64,000 nt of DNA from Glossina fuscipes (lineage: Eukaryota > Arthropoda > Insecta > Diptera > Glossinidae). The stretch spans positions 32,832,561-32,896,560 of the forward strand of contig NW_023998414.1 of the NCBI RefSeq assembly GCF_014805625.2, given 5' to 3'. Made by a program: the position numbers and the translations under genes. The notes under the pieces are model-generated. The model had not been told where the DNA came from and did no database searches. It was given only the letters and a program-made list of their open reading frames with translations. This document shows positions 12,514 to 26,330 of the stretch, piece after piece (the stretch's first letter is position 1; every line of letters begins with the position of its first letter).

Positions 12514-15500
12514 GAGATTCTTGGCTTATAATCGATAAATAATTGTTTTCACCTTTCCTAACATATCCTCGAATTTGGTGAGCGAACAACATCTAATCGT
12601 TAAACTCAAGTCGGCCTCGCAATCTTCGCATCCGCGATTATTTCCATTTATTCTATCACTTATCGGTTCGTCGATTCGATACTCTTCGATTAAAGTTCTG
12701 TCATAACATCACCTTACCACACACGATGTAAGATTGCTTTGAATTGTGAAAGCAATTTTCTATATGAAAAATTACAAATGCTGCGGAAGCAATGGCACCC
12801 ATACCTATTCGATTTCATGATTAAACAATAGAAAGGTCAAATAGAGCAACGACAACATAATCTCAAATGAAACAATTCAAGTTGAGTCGTCTCACGAAAA
12901 TGCTCTAAATATGTTTAGTAGTTCCGCGTAAATTGTTCGAGGACATAAGGAAAGTTTCAAATATGAATTGAAGACCATAATAGACGTGTGACGCTTGAGC
13001 TCACTGTGGACAAATGACGAAATTGACTTCGAATCGTGTATATTTCAAAAAAGTATGTAAGATGTTAAGTGTGTCATGTGTCTTTCTCAGTGTTACAAAT
13101 GCGAAAACGTTTTAGTTTTGTCAAAGCCTTCCACTAGGACATAACATAAAAATTTACTTAAGCAGAACGTTGCAGATTCCTGCATAATAAACTTTAATAT
13201 GTGCGGATCGACTTGGAACTTGCTCGTGATTGAATTGTGCTCTTTTTTTTTATAGTTTGGACATCTCGCAACATAAACACATATCGTAACGAAAATCTTA
13301 AATTTTTAATGCCAAATAAAGAGGATTCGCCGTCAGAGTTTTTTCTTTAACTGAAGAGAGAGATTTTTTTGAAAAGTCTCTTAATTGCAAATGAAAAACT
13401 GAATCTATTTTTAGAATCCCAGGAAAAAACATTCATGGGTACTTTCAAGAGCAGCAACCACATCGACAGTGAGACTGAATTTCTTAGGACATTCTATTTT
13501 TGTTGATAAGACAAGAACCGAGCGATTTGTTATTCGAGGTAAACGCCCAGTGAACGGTTTAATACCAAACGTTCGCAACATAAATCGATTTGGGCCGTTC
13601 GCTGTCCCAAAAAGGAAACGAATTATCAGAAAAGGTAACACAAGAGCAATTTTGATAGGTCAGCGGCCCATTCATCCATATTAGAAAAACGGTTAGCAAT
13701 ACGTTGAAAGCGTTCACCTGACAGGTGCTAGTTCATGCAATTTATTCACCAAATCCGCGTCTCTCCGATTACCACTACTTTGCATCGATGGGCCGCGTAT
13801 TTTCTAATCAGTTCTTTACTTCTTGCAGAAAATATAGGAAAATGATACAAAAGGGCTGTGGCATCGACAAATTATGATTCACTTTGAATAAAATTATTTT
13901 TTATCATCTTCGTACAATAAATATTTATTCCCTATATGGATACTGGGCAGACATTAATTACGCCTTTTTTTATTACTTCTCATATTAGGTTCGTGCCATT
14001 TGGCTTGTGAATAGCGTAGATTTTGTATACAATTTTAAAAGACTTGAAAGATGCTTTTGAGCTAACACACACACACACACGTCACATATCCATTGTTTCG
14101 TTTGAATGCCGCAATTCAACTGGGTTTGCCTCTTTTAAGAACAACTCGCCAAAATCAAACGGCAATCACCGACCGCAGTAGGCATCTTTGCGCTGTGACA
14201 ACGTCAGGAGAAAAGGTTAAAAAATGTAATTTACTTATGTTATTCGCCGAACATTTTAGAAATTTTCATTTTCTACAAAATTAGTTAGCAAGTCATGCAG
14301 GTTTCTTTTTTTTTTTTGATCAATTGTGTGACTTTCGTAATGCTTCGTTAATGCTTCTTCCCGAGTAATCAATAACTTTCTCTCTTTGCGTTCTATACGT
14401 TCGAATTAGTGGGGGTAGAAGGTTGGGTAGAAGCTTGCTTAACAGCAAAACTCGGATAGATCAAAATGGATCTCTGTGTAAAATCGCTTTATTTGGAAGC
14501 TTGGAGTACGTAAGCCGTGAAGTCAAAGCTGTTCAGAAAATCGGATCTTTATAGCCTGTGCTCTCTTCTCGTAAGTAAAGGAGAATAGCAAAGATCGAGC
14601 AAATGGGTAAGAGGTACAGTTTCGTTTGCAGTTTAATCCCTTTCTTGACCAAAATTGATTATTGTAAGTTTGGCCCAGGAAAAATTTCAAAGGCATTAAG
14701 GTTTTCCCTAATAAATAAGATACATAACTTTTGATATAAAAACTCAAAGTCTTTGTAGAAAATTCGATGTAAGTAATTTTCCCTTCCTCTTGTCCTCTGC
14801 GTCATTGTCAAATATGATTAGTTATTAGCGCTTCTTTGGCCGTAATTGCCACAAATCGACTCTTTAAACTCCTGCATTATTGTAAATTTTTTATATTAAT
14901 TAATGATGATAATGCATTTTAATACAATACATTAAATAAATCAAAATCAAGTTTCATTATTAATCCCATGGTATTAAAGGTATCGTCAGGCATTTGCCCA
15001 TAAATTCAATAAATCGTTTGGCGTTAAAAAAAAATAAATAAATAAAAATGAAAATGAAAATACAAAAAAATTTTACACGAGCACTGTGAGTACATGCATA
15101 CATATACGTATAAGTAATAACAGTAAATTCAATACAATGGCAATGGTTAGCCATAGAAGCGAATTTAACACGACATTCACGGAAACGTTTTTATTTGTTG
15201 TCCAGTGGATATAAAACGAAATTTACAATTGAATCGAGTTGAGTAACCAAAAATTTTATAAATCCCCATAGAATAAGTAAGAAAGTTATAGCCGCTATTA
15301 GACGAATTTCCGATACCCACCATCCAAGGTAAATCTCGGAATTTCTTCCGGCAATTCTCTCTTTTTTTTTATTTTTTGTATAGAAAATGTTGCATACTTT
15401 TCGTAAATAATTTTATTAAATTTCCTATAATGCAGTTCAAACTATTGTACGATTTTTTTTATACGCGATGTAAATACAGCCAAACCGGTTTTTATGTGAT

Positions 15501-17270
15501 AGAGAGGGACGAAAAGAAACAAATCATTTAAGAAGACCGTATAAGTGACGAAACTTTTTTTTTTTTCAAATTTTCGTTCGATTTTCTGTATTTGTTAGCT
15601 ACTAGTCCGGCGACTTTCGTCTATTGAACGTATAGCAAGTCATTTTTTAATGCTTAGACTCAATTATATGAGAACATAAAAGTGCAAATTTTTAAGTTTA
15701 TAAGCAATTTATCGCTTACTGCAAATTCAATGTTCTATCACCTGTAAGGAATTCAATAGGAAGTTGACCGATCAGCAGGCATAACAAAATTGGCTCAAGA
15801 CCTTACATTTCTCGCTTAACTACTTTGCGTTGTTACAAACAAAACGAGCAAATTGGTATAAGCTCAGTACGAAAAGTTAATTATGAAAGTTGCCGAAACA
15901 CACGTTGTCGGTTTTGCTGCAGCCAAAGCGACACCTGGTCGAAAGCCTTCATAAAGATCCCATTGAAATTATATACGTTCACACAAGTATTTTTGCGATT
16001 GTGAAAAAATTTATGAAATAGTGTAAACATATATACAAAAAAAAAAAATAAATAAATAAAAAAAAAATAAATAAATAAAAAAGAAGAAAGAAGAAAGGAA
16101 AAAAAAAGAATACCTTTCCATATGCATAAAGTGCACAGGGATCCGTGAGAATATGCGATTCTCTGTTTACTTACGCGTTACTGTTTAACAATTGTTTCGT
16201 AGCGTTTTACTATGAAAACAAAATGCCATAAGCCTGTGCGTTGTGTATACGGTACTTAATCGATATAACGAAAATGACACTTAACACAGTACGTTTAAGT
16301 TAAGAGCATCCTTTTCACGTATGCTTACATCAAATACGTTGAACGCAACGCATAACGGTCGGACATTGCGGGCAATTAATCTAAATATCTCTTGCGTATA
16401 ATTTGTACTTTTCATTGCAGCGAAGAATTCTCTCCCTATCTGCTTGGCTTTGCCAAATTTTATTTAACCTCTAACACGCTACGCTATTTTGCCTTTCAAA
16501 TTTTCAAAATCCCTTCGCCGATATTTTATTTCTTATCATTTATTATACCCTTTGCAATACACTAGACTGGCTGGGCGTTGACTATTGCTCATCTGACTTT
16601 ATTACTTTAAGAAAACCGAATCGGGTATTTTCACAATGGTTGTATCTCATTGAATGTGTTTCTTCTTTTTTTTTGTTTTTTTTTTTTTTTTTTTTTGGTT
16701 TAATATGAATAAAATATTTCATCTTCTTTCAGAAATTTCATAAAACTACGGGATTACAAAAGTGAATTAGTGTTAAAACTAATCAATTCAATAAAAAGGA
16801 CTGTGTGTTTAGTTTTAGCTCAAACCAATAAAAAGGCATTCGACTCTATATAAATTTTTATAAATCCCAATCTCATCTCGAAAGCACATTCCGTTCCATT
16901 TATATGTAGAAAATGTAGAAATGTTTGCAGACATATGCGTCAGAATAGGAAAAGTTTTATATAAAACTTTCCTTTGCTAGAGCAAACGGCATATAAACAA
17001 TATTTTATATTTAATTTTAACCGGTACCTCTACAAGTACTTTTAGAGAGCAGTTTTTACACGCACCTCATATAGAAATTCACATTTGTATTTATACGGAA
17101 GGTACAATTTATGCTCAACAGTGCCAGTTGCCTTTTTCCATTTATGGCATATTTTTTCCTTCCTTTCTTGTTCGCGCACTCCTTTACTGTTCCTCATCCT
17201 TCGTACAATTGCATGAAGCGAAACTCATCTGTTTTTCAGTATTCGTATATTTTTTTATATTCATGCATAT

Positions 17271-17313
<43 letters not shown>

Positions 17314-17390
17314 TATATATCTCACTAGAGAACATTATATTTGTTATACGGTTGGCAACATCGAATAGTCTGCATAAATACATGTATAAT
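11300..17390. other. Non-coding DNA with microsatellites
   Basis: No gene supported. Includes (CT)n at 11614-11637, A24 at 11875-11898, (TA)n at 12484-12507, a T21 run at 16676-16696 and (TA)n at 17284-17310. Frames at 13.41-13.68 kb are open on both strands, but neither translation is recognisable. Confidence 0.65.
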
Positions 17391-17394
17391 GCTG

Positions 17395-18080
17395 TGATCA
17401 CAAATTAAGACCAATATTCAAGTTAAATTGCGCAGGTATATCGCATATCAGACATATTTTTGGTTTTTGTTTTTTGTTTTTTTTTTTGAAATTAGTATCA
17501 CTGTGAAAGATATCTGTGCGAAATTTCACATCATAAACGCGTTTAGTGTTTCAGCTGCGCTTGGTTTTGTACGACACAAAAATTGTTTTGCGATTTTGTT
17601 GAGCAAAAAAAATGCAGTAAATGTTTCCTCTGCAAAATGTTTAGTATGTTGCGGGGAACCTTTGACTTCTTGTCGGGAAGAAATGTGCACAAGCGGTATA
17701 AACAATTCAAAGAAGGTTGACAACGGATTGAAAACAAAAAGTGTTCCGAACGACCGTATCAGCCTGTACCGATGGAAGTCACGTCAAACAAATCAAAGAC
17801 TCGATGTCGTTGGCATTTCAAACAGATTAACGTCAACAACATTTCAAAAGATATTTTTATGCTTGAAACGTGTCGAATGGTACCAAATTGGTACCAAAAC
17901 ACTCGACCACCATGTGACTTCTGGCTACTTCTTAAACGAAAAGGATCACTCCTGAGACAAACTTTTGTCTTAATTGGAAGAGACTTTGGCATAAGTTTAT
18001 AGTATCTGAGATTAATAATTTTGAGGGCGATGAAATTGATTAAAAAAAGATAATAGTATATTGGTCTTAATTTCTGATCA
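17395..18080 (-). mobile_element. Tc1-like DNA transposon fossil with terminal inverted repeats
   Basis: The left end (17395-17417) and the reverse complement of the right end (18058-18080) match over 23 bp with a single mismatch. Their inner core is AAATTAAGACCAATAT. Between them the minus strand carries broken pieces of a Tc1-type transposase. At 686 bp the element is less than half the usual 1.6-1.7 kb, so it is internally deleted. Outside the matched ends, GCTG on the left and AGTA read inward on the right weakly resemble the CAGT start common in this superfamily. The true ends may therefore be a few bases further out, and no TA duplication can be fixed. Confidence 0.75.
17526..17992 (-). 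pseudogene. Decayed Tc1-like transposase
   Basis: Fragments in different minus-strand frames fall in Tc1 order. K-S-H-G-G-R-V-F-W-Y-Q-F-G (about 17920-17880) corresponds to the family's HGGGSVMVWGCFS block. G-S-P-Q-H-T-K-H-F-A-E-E-T-F (about 17660-17620) corresponds to the DNDPKHT block with the second catalytic Asp. V-V-Q-N-Q-A-Q-L-K-H (about 17575-17546) sits where WPSQSPDLNPIE with the catalytic Glu is expected. The gap between the last two blocks is about 35 residues, fitting the DD34E spacing. Both catalytic acids are replaced, frames shift at least twice, and the N-terminal DNA-binding region is missing. The 175-codon plus-strand frame over the same DNA is an antisense shadow. Confidence 0.65.
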
Positions 18081-20580
18081 TACTAGTGATACAGTATAAA
18101 ATTTTAAAATCTTAAAGCAAAAAAACATTACGGAAAATGAACTGAATCCGTTAACGAAAAACATTCCAAGAACTTTCCATATTTGTCTATAAAAAATAAG
18201 ATATCTGTTAACACAACTCAGTAACAAAGTTTTGTTTAAAAAATACTTTAATTACTTGACAAAATTATAGACAAAAATGCAGGAGGTAAGTGGATGCGAC
18301 TTAAACCACTTATAAATTTTATTTCCTTTTACTATAGTATACTACTATACTATAAATAATTTTTGGGCTGATGTGAAAAAACGATTTTAAACCATTGTGA
18401 AAGCATTAATCAATTTGCATAAAAGACAAACATAAAAAAAAAGAGCAAAAAATATTCAAAATTGGCTCCATTAGCTGAAAAGAATTGTCCTCGATTTTGG
18501 AAAAATTATTAAAATTGTTTTTATATTTCAATACTTTTCATACCAAAGATAAACTGGAATCTGAACTTGGATCTTGCAAATAGATGGCTCTAGGTGTTAA
18601 TATAATCACTGTTAGACCGCGTCATTGGCGTCATTTTCTCTTGCTAACATTTAACAAAGATTTCCGGCATAATTTGTAATAGCATTGAATATGTCGAGCG
18701 TTGTGATAAAGAGGGGGAGCATTTCCGAACGATACAGAAGAAACACATTTTAACATCGTATCAATCTCTCTTTGTTGTTGGTGTTGCAAATATTGTAACG
18801 AAATAAATGAAATCCTGTGTGTTTCGGTGATGGGTATAAAAGGAAATGTTACAACGAATGGAACGTCTCTGCAAAAAAGGTTTAGCATACTTATGGGATG
18901 AACGAAAAAAATCACGATCAGGCGAAAGAAATTGACGAAATAGCAAGCGAGACGTTGCACAGCTATCGACAGAATCGATTCATTGCCACAAACTGCAGAA
19001 ATTAATTGCCTCTAGCATGTACTTGTAGCAAAACATCGCAATATGTTACACGCACGGTTAATGGAAAGACAAATTTTTTGAAAAGACAATTGATTGAATG
19101 TCATTTTTAATACGTTTCCTGCCTGCAAAATGCCAAAATCCAACTCCGTCCATCAATTGTCACCACATCCTTCACATATACTCATCGATATCACAATTAT
19201 TACTCATCAAAGAATAAAGCCGGCCTATTTCCATAAATTGAAGCAACTCTTTAATTTTACAGTGGCAAGCTGCACATGAGTAGGTGCACCGCCTTCGGCA
19301 CACGCTGATAAATTTAATAATTTTTACTAAATACATTTTTTATGATTTTTGAGCGAAAATAAATATTTCTCGTAATTATGTAGATAGTCAAACAATACGT
19401 TTCATATGAAAAAGCCTATAAATCAAATATGAAACTGTAATCATTTTTCAATTTTTATATTTCTTGAAATAGTTTTACTAATTAATTCATCGAACTCTTA
19501 TATTAAATTCAATTAAAACTACGAAGCAAAGACCTGATTAATAATTGAAATATTTATGACCAAGGAGCTTTGCAATTAACATGACACGGCATACACTAGC
19601 GATTTTTAACGTGTACCGAAAACGGTACACTTGCTCATTTTAGTACGCGTTAAAGGAAACCGCTAAATATGACGCCATAGATGTTTATAAGTTCAACAGT
19701 TAACTTCTCTTTCTTATATATTTCATTTTAAAGCCTTACCAACTTGATATTTTGTATTTTCAAAACAATTGCTTGTGCTTGCTTTATTACATCCCCCTAA
19801 TATGGTAAATTTGCCTTTATGCTCATAATGGCGTAAATAAGGTTTTGTCTTCTCCAGTTGGAACTGTTCAAATCCATACATTCATTTATTAATTTCCCAC
19901 CCGAAATCAATATACATTTGTATAAACAAAACGAAAAGAAAACCACTTGAAAATCAATTTAATTCGTTTCGTAAATTTACATTGATGCCTTCTACTATTC
20001 GCACTTGCTTGACACGAGAGCAAACGAAAGTTAAGAAGGGACTAAAATCAGAATGAATGCAAGAAGAAGTGTTGCACACTATAATGCAGTAAACAGTAAA
20101 CAATCATTTGCTCAGAGACTGCTGGGAAACGAAAGAAGCACAAAATGAAATTGAATGATTGTGTGACAGCACTAACGTCAATTTGTTATCATTCAGAGTA
20201 ATTGCGTGAAAATTGCTAAAGTAAAGAAATCACCATCTATTTAAGAAAAATGCTTCGTTCTACTAATACATAATATATATATATTATATATTATAAATAA
20301 AAAAAAAATAAGAAAATAAAAATACAAAAAAAGACATTTGTGAATGCGTTAAATATATATCTGATTATAATTTAAAAAATTAATTGTACATGCGAAAAGT
20401 AGAATGAGTTCACTTAAAACGTTCCGAAATATTAAATTAATCAAATTAAAAAAACAAAAGGGGGAAAAAAAAGGATAGGAACGTAATAGCTCATCGTTTT
20501 TAAGACACTGGAAACCCTCAGACATACGCATCCTCCAGCCCACAAACACTTTCGAGATGTTATAAATCAATGACACCGGA
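18081..20580. other. Non-coding DNA
   Basis: No gene supported. Contains a small inverted repeat TATAGTAT...ATACTATA (about 18335-18355) and AT-rich stretches. Open frames at 18.63-18.96 and 19.09-19.28 kb have no recognisable content. Confidence 0.6.
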
Positions 20581-20589
20581 ATTAATTAA

Positions 20590-20875
20590 AATGAAACGCT
20601 CGCTGCGTGTTCCGCTGGATACGTTACAGTTACAGTGAAACCTTAGTAGTGATATCAAATTTATTTTGCCGAAATCTCATTCCGTGCACTCTCTCATCCA
20701 CCTATCCTAACGACTCAGTCACTTGTTCACGTCTCTGGCCACTGCGTCTGTTACAGTTTGCCGTAGCGTTGTTATAAATTTGCGACAGCATTTTCATCTG
20801 CGATGATGTGAGTGCTGTTAGCGTTTCGTCGTGGTGGTGGTGGTGGTGATGGTGGTGGTGATGGTCGTGGTTTTA
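20590..20875. promoter_or_regulatory. GC-richer island, possible promoter or 5' UTR
   Basis: The base composition here is visibly less AT-rich than on either side. On the plus strand TCAGTC (about 20716) matches the insect initiator motif. A GC-balanced, UTR-like stretch and a (GGT)n tract (about 20831-20870) follow. No convincing TATA box or downstream promoter element lies at the required spacing, and no downstream coding exon is recognised. It could equally be a conserved enhancer or just unusual DNA. Confidence 0.2.
20831..20870. repeat. (GGT)n-rich trinucleotide repeat
   Basis: GGT units interrupted by GAT triplets. A plus-strand frame reads it as Gly-rich, but the frame is short and runs into pyrimidine tracts. 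Confidence 0.85.
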
Positions 20876-20944
20876 ATACTATTCTTGTCGTTATTGTCAT
20901 TCTATATAGTTTGCTTTTTCATTATAGTATTTTCTTAAATTCTT

Positions 20945-21120
20945 TTCCCGCTTTTTTTTCCCCCCCCTTTTTTTCTTTTTTTTTTTTTTTCATTTTCTTG
21001 TCTCCTGGTGTGACATGAATAATGATACTGCAGACCAATTTTTAGTACTTTTTTGCCCTTATTGCCATGTTTTCTTTCACTTTTTTTTTTCATTTTTTTT
21101 TTTTTTCTTATTTTATTTTG
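20945..21120. repeat. Pyrimidine-rich tract
   Basis: Long T runs broken by C, including T8-C8, continue to about 21115. Frames on both strands are simple translations of this tract. Confidence 0.8.
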
Positions 21121-21814
21121 TCTTATTTTGTCTGATGTCAAGAGTCAAAGAGAACGAATAAGCTTCTTATAGTCACAATAGTTATTGAAACAACATTGAT
21201 ACTTTATGAAAATGTTCTTAGGGAAACGTATAGATGGTTGGTTGCTATAGCGCTTAAAACTAAAGCAAAGAATCGGAAAACAAATTGAAAATAATTTAAA
21301 GAACGATTTTATAGAACATTTTTTTTTTTTTTTTTGGTTAGTTGCATAAGATGAGAGAATTTAATGCTGTCCATTAAACATGTCGCCAAATAATGCGGTG
21401 GAGAGAGACCATTCTGCCGTATACACCGTATACCCGTTAGATATTTATGACATCAGATATTGCTTTAAAAACACATATATACTGATATTTCTTTTTGTTT
21501 ATGGTATCTATGCAATTGTCTCTACTATCTTGTTATCTTGCTGTCATAATCATTTCTTCATTAACAACGAATATCAATAACTCAAATTTATTACGAGTGA
21601 TTTTGATTCTGATACTGCTGTCGTTTTGATTTGAAAAAAATTTCTTTAGCTGATCATTGATCATTATCGTCAGTTTGAATCTTTAAAGTTATTTGAAGAA
21701 TGTTTGGTGTTGAGTCATTGAGCATCTTTCATTTGTCAGTCTATCCCCCTTCTTCCTGAAATTAATAAATAAAAAAAAATGGAAAAAAATTTTTTGTTGA
21801 TCAAGATATTCCAA

Positions 21815-21985
21815 GTCATGTATGTATGTATTTGTTGATGATAGTTTCGAAATCGTACAGTTGTGGGCTCAAATCTCAAGTATTGTAGATTTTTAAATAA
21901 AGCTTCGATAGCTTTGGATGCTTGTGCTTTACTATTTTAGTTTTTGAATTTATTTCTCTGGCTTAATTAAATATAAAAATAAATT
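21815..21985 (+). mobile_element. SINE remnant (copy B, same body as copy A)
   Basis: The B-box-like GGGCTCAAATCTCAAGT is followed by CGATAGCTTTGGATGC and GAATTTATTTCTCTGGC. These correspond in the same order to GGGTTCGAATCTCAAGT, CGATAGCCTTAGATGC and GAATTTATTTCTCTGGC in copy A. The head upstream of the B box has decayed and no clean A box remains. The tail is now AT-rich sequence without a clear trinucleotide repeat. Confidence 0.6.
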
Positions 21986-21989
21986 TAAA

Positions 21990-24760
21990 TAATTAAATTT
22001 CAATAATTTGTAAGTCATTGGAATATTAACTGATTAAGTAGAAGACCTTAAGAAATTCGAAAGTTAAAATGAAAAGAAAACAATCTTTTCTTCTTCTTCT
22101 TTTTACATCTTTCTTTTTTTATCGTTATTCGGGCTGGCTTCGGATTTATGAAGTGTTCACAAACAACTCTTACGTTCCCTAATTTGCAAGGGGAGTTGAT
22201 TTCCGAATCCAATCCTAACATTTTAAAAGGCATTAGTTATTGCGTTTACAGAGCTCTTTTAATTGACTTAGTAAATTGCTTTGCTTATGAAATTCAAATT
22301 CGCATCGACGAATACGGACGGACGGACAGACATACTTTTGGCAATTCCGTCTTCCGTAAAATACCATTCGAGAACATATCGTTAGTTGTCAGCTAAAACT
22401 CGTTAACTACATAGATATTTTATGAATACTTAATGATTCACTTTTTTGACAACCGATGATTGATATATTATTGCGTCTACGAGTCATGTTTTTCGATCTT
22501 GCAAACGTTTTTACAAAATCAATGAGTATAAGAAAAAAAAAAAAAAAAAAAAAAATGGTGAATACACGACTTTACGACCCTACATAATTGCAAACATTTT
22601 AAATTGGTTCATCCATAGGAACTATAATGAAAGCCTTCCAGTCTACTTAGCTATTACGGACAATCTAATTAAGCTAATTTAACCAATTTTTTGAACTTGC
22701 TGCAATATCCACGGTTCCAAAGAGGTTCAACGAACGTTACAAGATAACGAAAATATATATATCACTTTTGCTGACTAGGCTGGCAGAGAAAATAATTGAT
22801 TTATTACGAATATATTTCATACATACTGCGTGCGTGGTCCTGCTTCTCACAGGCATTTCAATAATATATTATAGCTCGCACCATGGATATGAGTGCAAAT
22901 TATAGCAACTTGTATACAGAAATATTATGCATGAGTGAAATGCGGCACAAGTCCACACGTTCAGGTTGGCATTGCAATTTTTAATCTGACAACTATGCAC
23001 GACCTATGGTGAATCTTTGATAGGGCATTAGAACAAGTAAATATATATTATGCAATGTTCACCGATTGCAATTGTTTTTACCTGTTGACCTTTTAGCTGG
23101 CGCTAGGAAATACTTTTTCGAAACTGCAAACCTATAACTGTTACAAGCTACAAGTTGCGGTCTTCCCTTCATATCAAAGCAGATCATATTATGAAAAATT
23201 GTTTTTTTATTTTTTATTACTAGTGTAATGATGAATGATTTTATTATACTTGTGTGCAATTTCCAATAATCTTTGTTCTTTTCTTTTCATTTTAGGTAAA
23301 TAATATCTATTTGTTGTTGCTTAAACTAATCAAGAAATCGCTTATACAACTGGAAAGGTATATTAAGCTCGAGACAAATCGATCGAGACCGATCGTTACA
23401 GGTAAAAGTAAAAGTGAATGCTAGTAAGTCATTTCAAAGGCAATGTGATAGAGAGTATATTCATATCAAATATCGTACTTCTTAAGATAAAGCATTTGCT
23501 TGCATTGATACCTGAATACTCGTGGCTTCATTGATGTGAAGTGAATGATTTAATTAGAGGGTAAACAAAAGTCGAATGGAAAAAAAATGGGGTAAAGAGC
23601 TTGCAGGCAGATCAAATGCGCCCTAATCATAGTGAAATGTCCTGAGATTTATGAATTTTAGAAGAAAGTTATTTAACAAAACGTAATAAGCTTTGTAAGC
23701 GTAATCAGAATACCAAATCAAATATTTGTTGTTAATAATAAAATTCATCGAATTGATGATTGAAAATTGACTATAATTTGTGAATTCTCAGTTAATCAGG
23801 TTTTCGAGCGTAAAAATTGAAAGGTTTAGTAATTTGCATCCTTGACTTTTAGTTTGAAAGTCGACTTGGATTTCAAAATTGAAATCGCATTGGATTGAGT
23901 TTTTTGCTGCCAATAAAGACAGCAGATCATCGGACAGTTTCCTATATATATGTGCTCGGCCAAATCTTATTTACTACTTCACTGCGGTACTACTTATGAT
24001 AAGGCTATAGTAAGTTTGTGCAAATGTATATCACTGCCAAAAGAACTTTCGATCGATTCATTTTCCTTTCCTTTACCTATAAATTTAGAATCATCATAAA
24101 TTCTGAATCAAATTATAGCAGGTCCATATGATGCATGTGGAAATCTTTTTGTGTTTAAATTACAGATCATCACTTTCTGATATCTTGATGAAATTTGGTA
24201 CACTAACATGCTTGTGTACGTTCGACTTGTAACTGCGCGCGTCTAATACGGTGGAAAAAGACAACTGCTAATAGGTTATTCCGAAGGTGGACAGTGCGCT
24301 TAATGGACGAAAAGTCGCGGTAATGCGTCATCCGGTATTCGGTAAAGCCGATTAGTTCTGTTAAAAGGCTTGATTAGTGGATTAAGATTCTTTTATCAAA
24401 TTAGAATATCTGCCACGCATATATAATCTATACACATAATGAGAATACTGCCCACATCTGTCCATCTGCCCAAACATGCATTTCTACTCTGCTACATACT
24501 AATAATCTAAAGTACATGCAAGTAAAGAGATGCACTTAATACTTGCTTTATTATACTATTATAGCATAACTCGTAAGAAATATAGTCTTCCTGAAGAGTT
24601 TCTAATAAATGATAAGTGGATTGATTGGCTGTTTTCAGTTCGTTTCATTGCAATCTTCGAGCCGTTACATATTTGCAACAAACGTAGTCCGTTTTTAGCG
24701 CCGATTACAAAATCCATTAAAGATCTTTTCAGTTATTGATTTGAAAGTTTTTAAAAAAAA
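21990..24760. other. Non-coding DNA
   Basis: No gene supported. A GACGGACGGACAGACAT stretch near 22316-22333 carries the GTCY-type motif of the mini-me-like repeats, but the flanking core is not recognisable. An A23 run lies at 22533-22555. Confidence 0.6.
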
Positions 24761-26266
24761 AAAAAATAAATAAATAAATAAATAAATAAACTTAATTCGA
24801 AAGTCAAGCTTATCAGCAATGTCATTCTAGTTAATAAGATGCCTCATCGATAAACGATTCGTCGGTAGGCGTTCGGTTCATTTGAAGTACACGTAATATA
24901 GGTTTTCAGGAGAAGCGAAAATATTGCATTAAATGCGTAACTGGAAAATGGGGAAAATTAAAAAAATAATAATAATAACAACAATAATAACAACAAAAAA
25001 TTTCATGGCATACGTCATGGCGTGAACAGTAGACACGCATTAAAGTCAAATAAATAATGACTATACCTATTATTATTAGAACGAATGAATATGTATTGTA
25101 TAATATGATATAAATAATCGCTTATCATTACATATTTACTAATTGTAAAGGTATTAACAATAGAATAAGTAAATAAATAAATAAACAAACAAACAAACAA
25201 ACAAATAGACAAACAAACAAAGAACAGCACAGCAGAAGCCGGAAGAACCTATCACACTAATTATGCAACATTACAAATTGTGAGAATAACAATCAGAAGA
25301 GCGTGTATATGTAAGGGACTCGGCTGGCGAGACGAAAAGAGAAAGGAGGAGAAAGGAGAAGAAGGAAAGGAAAACATTTGTGCTATAAAAACATTTATGT
25401 TTTACAATGTTTTTCAAAGTTTTCATATATAGGTACGCATACAATTGCACAAAAAATTATGCATGACTACCTAGGTAGATAGATAAGTATGTGTATGTGC
25501 GCATATATATATATATATGTATGTATGTATCGTAAAAAGTTATGTTACGAACAAGAAGAAAGTTTTGGTGGCAGTGATGACAACGATGCGACGAGTGCTT
25601 TAATGATACCAACAGATGTGCGATATTTTGTGTTAAAAACTAAACATGAACAAATGCCAAACGGAAGCTTTAAATGAAGCGGTTGAATGAACCACAGAAT
25701 CTCTTGTTTCAGAAACGTAAACATGAAAAAAACAACAACAACAACAACAACAACAATAAAAACACATAAAAATAACAAATGGAACGGAAGGGGGGCGAAT
25801 GAGAAAAAATGAAGTCTACAAATTTTTAAAAACAAAAAAAAAAAAAAACAACAACAACAAAAATTTCTACAATTAAAACTTTTTCTATATATTCTTATAC
25901 ATGTAACTGTATAGTTTACGCAGCAGGCATACATCTAACTATAAAGGTTTGCCGGACTGTTACGCCTTTTCTCTCAGTTCTCGTTATCTTTGTATTAGTA
26001 AATCGAAGTTGAGAATAAAAATTATGTTTGGAACGAGAATTTATTTAAGGAAAAACTTAAACTGATGACTTTGTTTGGTTCAGTTCTACTGAATATATTC
26101 AATTTGTTTTTTTTTTTTTTTTTCTTTTTGTTTTTCGTACAAGCCATACAACGGAAGTTATTTGTTGATGTCATCAACGTTTTAACCAAAAGAAAAGTAG
26201 TGAAGGATGGAAGACAGGACTGTATATGTATATGTAGGAGAGCGTGAAAGGAATATATGAATACCC

Positions 26267-26268
<2 letters not shown>

Positions 26269-26303
<35 letters not shown>

Positions 26304-26330
26304 TGAGTGACTGAGGTAGTGAGTGAGTGA
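26269..26330. repeat. (GATA)n-(GA)n-(GTGA)n compound repeat
   Basis: GATA units pass into about eleven GA units and then GTGA units. GA tracts of this kind are potential GAGA-factor binding sites in flies, but function is only an inference. Confidence 0.9.

Noticed and set aside
13411..13684. Frames open on both strands with moderately balanced composition
   Set aside because: Neither translation could be matched to a family. Left undescribed as a gene.
17428..17955. 175-codon plus-strand frame, the longest in the window
   Set aside because: It overlaps the Tc1-like transposase remnant on the opposite strand, and its translation shows no recognisable domain. It is an antisense shadow.
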